Origin: Burkholderiales bacterium
GTDB taxonomy: Bacteria > Pseudomonadota > Gammaproteobacteria > Burkholderiales > Burkholderiaceae_D
Direction of reading: 5' to 3'
Length of the DNA stretch: 7,466 nucleotides
NCBI GenBank assembly: GCA_016197345.1
Contig: JACPVY010000312.1
Coordinates: 1 to 7,466 of the forward strand
Shown: one piece after another, positions 4,817 to 7,466 of the stretch
How positions within the stretch are numbered: the first letter of the stretch is position 1
How the letters are laid out: each line of letters starts with the position of its first letter
Notes under the pieces: generated by a model
The model's database searches: none
Seen by the model: the letters and a program-made list of their open reading frames with translations, nothing else
What the model was told of the DNA's origin: nothing
Program-made: the position numbers and the translations under genes

Positions 4817-5620
4817 CTAATCACAGACCGCGCGCTTTTCCGCTTCCAGATGGCGCTGCTGCTCTTGCATCACGAGCGCGCTGAGTTCGCGCTTGAGTTC
4901 GTTAAATTCAGGCGTAGCGGTATCGCGCGGGCGTGGCAGGTTGAGGGACAGATCACGTTTAATCGTGCCGGGGCGATACGTCATCACTAAAATTCTATCG
5001 GCCAGATAAATCGATTCTTCTATGCTATGGGTGACAAACAAAATCGTTTTACCGGTTTCACCCCATATCCGCAGTAATTCATCTTGCAAATTACGCCGCG
5101 TTAAAGCATCGATCGCGCCAAACGGCTCATCCATCAACAAAATCGGCGCGTCGAGCGCGAGTACGCGCGCAATCGCAACGCGCTGGCGCATGCCGCCCGA
5201 AAGATCTTTTGGATAGCGTTGGCGAAAATCCGATAAACCTAACTTCGCCAGCAAACTGTGTACGCGCTCATCGATCTGCGCTTTTGCCATGCCCTTAATT
5301 TCGAGGCCAAAGGCGACGTTTTGCGCTACTGTCATCCATGGAAACAAGGCATATTCTTGGAACACCATGCCGCGTTCCGGGCCGGGGCCCGTCACTAGTT
5401 TGCCGCCAGCATAGACGTCGCCACTGCTAGGCAGGGCAAAACCCGCGACGGCATTTAATAGCGTCGATTTACCGCAGCCCGATGGCCCTAGCAGGCAGAC
5501 AAATTGGCCGTCGGGGATGGTGCAGGAAATATCCTGCAAGGCTTGCATGCGTTTTTCGCCTTCGCCAAAAACTTTGCTCACCTTATTTATTTCAACACTT
5601 GCACTCATTTTTGCCGACAT
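4817..5620 (-). CDS. ABC importer ATP-binding protein (taurine/sulfonate/nitrate type)
   Basis: This 267-aa cytoplasmic ATPase powers import by the permease encoded directly upstream. All nucleotide-binding motifs are intact: Walker A GPSGCGKST (45-53), Q-loop Gln88 in VFQEYALFPW, signature LSGGMRQR (140-147), Walker B ILLMDEP with the catalytic Glu165, and switch His198. The GMRQR and PFGAID patterns and the overall length are typical of the TauB/SsuB/NrtD group. The ATG immediately follows the permease TAA with no gap, and GGAG 6 bases before the ATG lies in the permease's last codons, indicating translational coupling. An alternative start at Met5 is possible. The substrate cannot be told from the ATPase. 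Confidence 0.95.
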   Translation of the reverse strand: MSAKMSASVEINKVSKVFGEGEKRMQALQDISCTIPDGQFVCLLGPSGCGKSTLLNAVAGFALPSSGDVYAGGKLVTGPGPERGMVFQEYALFPWMTVAQNVAFGLEIKGMAKAQIDERVHSLLAKLGLSDFRQRYPKDLSGGMRQRVAIARVLALDAPILLMDEPFGAIDALTRRNLQDELLRIWGETGKTILFVTHSIEESIYLADRILVMTYRPGTIKRDLSLNLPRPRDTATPEFNELKRELSALVMQEQQRHLEAEKRAVCD

Positions 5621-6433
5621 TTAGTGCTCCAAACCGCGATGCCAACGCAGCAAATAATTGGTCAAGTGGTTCATTGCGGCATCAATCGCCATCCCTAGCA
5701 TGCCGATTGTCAGCATGCCAGCCAGAATTTTATCCAGCCAAAAATATTCGCGCGCTTCAGAGATACGAAAACCCAAGCCATTATTCGCAGCAATCATTTC
5801 AGCGACGATGACGACAATAAACGCCGTACCGATGCCGACCCGCACCCCGGTCAGAATCGACGGTGTACTCGCTGGCAAGATGACGCGCGCAAAAATGGTC
5901 CATTGGCTAGCGCCTAGGTTACGCGCGGCACGCAAGTAAATACCATCGACTTGGCGCACGCCAGCGATGGTATTCATCAAGATAGGGAAGAAAGCGCCGA
6001 GCGCAATCAAAAACACCGCGGGCGGATTGCCTAAGCCAAACCACAGCATGGCGAGTGGAATGAAGGCAATCGGTGGAATCGGGCGCAAAACTTGGACGGT
6101 GGAGTTGCACAAGGCGTAAATGCGTTGATTAGCACCCATCAGCAAACCTAGCGGCAAGCCGAGTAAAGCGCCGAGCGCAAAACCCAGCACGACGCGATAC
6201 ATGCTAGCGGCGATATCGAGCAACAATTCGCCCGAAATCGCCCAGCGCCACCACGCCCCACTGTCAAGACTATACGGCGTAGTCGGCAATAAATACGCCC
6301 ACCAGCGCTGTAGCACCGCGAGCGGCGTCGGTAAGCGCTGTGGACTAACCCAACCGTAATTAGTCGCTACGTGCCATAGCGCCAACAAGGCCAGCGGCAG
6401 TATCACGCTTTGCAGCGAGGTGCGCCATTTCAT
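5621..6433 (-). CDS. ABC importer permease (taurine/sulfonate/nitrate type)
   Basis: A 270-aa inner-membrane subunit of the binding-protein-dependent transport superfamily (TauC/SsuC/NrtB group), forming the channel with a second copy of itself. Hydrophobic segments are visible around 8-22, 81-100, 120-134, 137-158, 196-216 and 236-255. The cytoplasmic EAA-type coupling loop is AARNLGASQWTIF followed by RVILPAS (about 169-189). RPIPPIAFIPLAMLWFGLG (117-135) is typical of the group. I start at the ATG at 6433 because AAGAGG lies 5 bases before it. A GTG two codons upstream overlaps that site and is rejected. It lies 9 bases after the binding-protein gene. Confidence 0.95.
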   Translation of the reverse strand: MKWRTSLQSVILPLALLALWHVATNYGWVSPQRLPTPLAVLQRWWAYLLPTTPYSLDSGAWWRWAISGELLLDIAASMYRVVLGFALGALLGLPLGLLMGANQRIYALCNSTVQVLRPIPPIAFIPLAMLWFGLGNPPAVFLIALGAFFPILMNTIAGVRQVDGIYLRAARNLGASQWTIFARVILPASTPSILTGVRVGIGTAFIVVIVAEMIAANNGLGFRISEAREYFWLDKILAGMLTIGMLGMAIDAAMNHLTNYLLRWHRGLEH

Positions 6434-6438
6434 TGCCA

Positions 6439-6444
6439 CCTCTT
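6439..6444 (-). promoter_or_regulatory. Ribosome binding site of the permease gene
   Basis: AAGAGG on the minus strand, 5 bases before the ATG at 6433-6431 and overlapping the binding-protein gene's TAA stop (6445-6443). It decides against the in-frame GTG at 6439, which falls inside the site, and suggests coupled translation. Confidence 0.75.
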
Positions 6445-7435
6445 ATTTGATATTGAGCGTTTTTTTGGCTTGCTCTAACAAATCGGTTTTCACCCAATCT
6501 TTTGCCACCGGAGGCTTCGCCATTTTGCCAACGCCATATTTCACCATGACGTCGGTCGTGGTTTGGATGTGTTCAGGGCTGATGTTGTAGGAATACGGCG
6601 AATTACTCATCGCGTCTTCAAAATCGTCTTTCGTGATTTGATTTTTGAAAATCGTTTCACGCACATATTTTTCAGCCACTGCCGGGCTATCGATAAATGT
6701 CTTGGTACTTTCAACAAAGCAGCGCATGAATTTTTCTGCCAAAGGGCGGCGCTCTTTGTAGAATTTTTCTGTCATCACCAAGGTACGGACTGGTTCGCCG
6801 ATGGGCGTATCATAAGGTTTCAAGACTTCGACACCAAAGCCTTTATTAATCGCTTGCGAGGATTGTGGTTCGGATTGCATGATCGCATCCAAATTCTTGC
6901 CGAGCAGCGCTTGATTCAAATCAGCAAACGCTAGGTACAAGATTTGCACGTCTTTGCCAGCGCCATCGCCCCAGGTTAAACCAGCTTGCGCCAATTCTGC
7001 CATTAGCAACACTTCATGAATCCCGCCCCGCGTGACGCCAACTTTTTTACCCTTCAAATCTTTCACGCTCTTGATATTGGCATCGCTACGCGCCACCAAA
7101 CGCGCGCCCCCACGAGCAAAGCCAGCGACGATGTAAATCGGGGCGCCGCTAGCGCGGCCAGAAATTGCTGCTTCCGATGACGCTGCGCCAACATCTAATT
7201 CGCCAGCCAAGACGGCTTGCATAATATCCAAGCCCTTGGCGAAGACATGTTCTTCCACCTTGATGCCGCATTTAGGGGCAATTTCTTTGATATACGATAC
7301 TGCACCGTAGTGGGCAAATTTCAAGTTCCCTAAGCGCACCACTTCCTGTGCTTGTAGTGCAGTGCTGGCGAACAGGCAAGAAGCGGCCAATAAGGCTGCT
7401 GTGACGTGGGAATTCTTTAGCTGAAAACGGATCAT
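6443..7435 (-). CDS. ABC importer periplasmic substrate-binding protein (NMT1/TauA/SsuA-like)
   Basis: A 330-aa exported solute receptor that delivers its ligand to the permease. The signal peptide has basic residues at the start, a hydrophobic core about 11-25, and probable cleavage after ALQA (residue 29). Cys20 lies inside the core but does not sit in a good lipobox, so a soluble periplasmic protein is more likely than a lipoprotein. The mature part has the family layout: VRLGNLKFAHYG (33-44), QAVLAGELDVGAAS (73-86) and SVKDLKGKKVGVTRGG (123-138), the usual hinge-strand block of NMT1-like proteins. Length is normal. The start at 7435 is chosen because AAGGAGG lies 6 bases before it; an in-frame ATG ten codons upstream (7465) lacks support. 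The ligand (sulfonate, taurine, nitrate, pyrimidine precursor or aromatic acid) cannot be decided here, as no catabolic gene for one adjoins it. Confidence 0.93.
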   Translation of the reverse strand: MIRFQLKNSHVTAALLAASCLFASTALQAQEVVRLGNLKFAHYGAVSYIKEIAPKCGIKVEEHVFAKGLDIMQAVLAGELDVGAASSEAAISGRASGAPIYIVAGFARGGARLVARSDANIKSVKDLKGKKVGVTRGGIHEVLLMAELAQAGLTWGDGAGKDVQILYLAFADLNQALLGKNLDAIMQSEPQSSQAINKGFGVEVLKPYDTPIGEPVRTLVMTEKFYKERRPLAEKFMRCFVESTKTFIDSPAVAEKYVRETIFKNQITKDDFEDAMSNSPYSYNISPEHIQTTTDVMVKYGVGKMAKPPVAKDWVKTDLLEQAKKTLNIK

Positions 7436-7441
7436 TTGGCC

Positions 7442-7448
7442 CCTCCTT
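7442..7448 (-). promoter_or_regulatory. Ribosome binding site of the binding-protein gene
   Basis: AAGGAGG on the minus strand, 6 bases before the ATG at 7435-7433. It places the start at MIRFQLK, directly before the signal peptide core, and makes the longer frame from 7465 unlikely. Confidence 0.85.
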
Positions 7449-7466
7449 TGCAATAATGCAGGCATG

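Noticed and set aside
6563..6934. 123-codon plus-strand frame opposite the binding-protein gene
   Set aside because: Antisense shadow of a conserved transport gene; no family features.
1..7466. CTAG tetranucleotide frequency
   Set aside because: About 25 CTAG sites were noticed by eye, close to random expectation for 7.5 kb, so the depletion seen in many enterobacteria is absent; this is a genome trait, not a local signal.
1..7466. CRISPR arrays, tRNA, rRNA, phage or T6SS structural genes
   Set aside because: No regularly spaced repeats, no cloverleaf-like sequence and no recognisable VgrG, Hcp, PAAR, integrase or capsid protein were found on either strand.

Overview
All supported genes in this 7.5 kb window lie on the minus strand, so transcription runs from high to low coordinates. 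Base composition is roughly half G+C (judged by eye, not counted). The protein families, the AlkB type and the repeat sequences suggest a proteobacterium, probably a moderate-GC member of the Burkholderiales (Oxalobacteraceae-like). This placement is inference, because no rRNA or marker gene is present.

Layout in transcription order. (1) 7435-4817: a compact three-gene ABC importer operon of the taurine/sulfonate/nitrate type (periplasmic binding protein, permease, ATPase). The gaps are 9 and 0 bases. (2) 4816-4496: a gene-free stretch with a 7-bp hairpin and a short direct repeat. (3) 4495-3986: a small secreted protein resembling the DUF6795 family. (4) 3950-3746: a 205-bp MITE-like element with inverted ends, two internal REP-like palindromes and a matching 6-base flank on each side. 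(5) 3582-1635: a three-gene cassette of a class 3 lipase with a hydrophobic C-terminus, a homologue of the type VI secretion toxin Tse2, and a homologue of its immunity protein Tsi2. (6) 1572-1526: two interlocked perfect 8-bp stems that could form an H-type pseudoknot just upstream of the next gene's ribosome binding site. (7) 1501-317: a full-length AlkB alkane 1-monooxygenase. (8) 316-1: no convincing gene, but sequence resembling a dispersed betaproteobacterial repeat that encodes tiny 'MDQKARLFEP' peptides.

The main result is the toxin cassette. The 153-aa and 73-aa proteins match what I recall of Pseudomonas aeruginosa Tse2 (158 aa) and Tsi2 (77 aa) along most of their lengths, in the same toxin-then-immunity order. 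The lipase directly upstream has no signal peptide, an intact Ser-Asp-His triad and a hydrophobic C-terminal third. This fits a second, membrane-attacking antibacterial effector. The exported DUF6795-like protein upstream, now separated from the lipase by the MITE-like element, is a candidate lipase immunity or accessory protein. No VgrG, Hcp, PAAR or T6SS structural gene is in the window, so delivery by type VI secretion is inferred from homology. The ABC importer and AlkB are ordinary metabolic genes flanking this accessory island.
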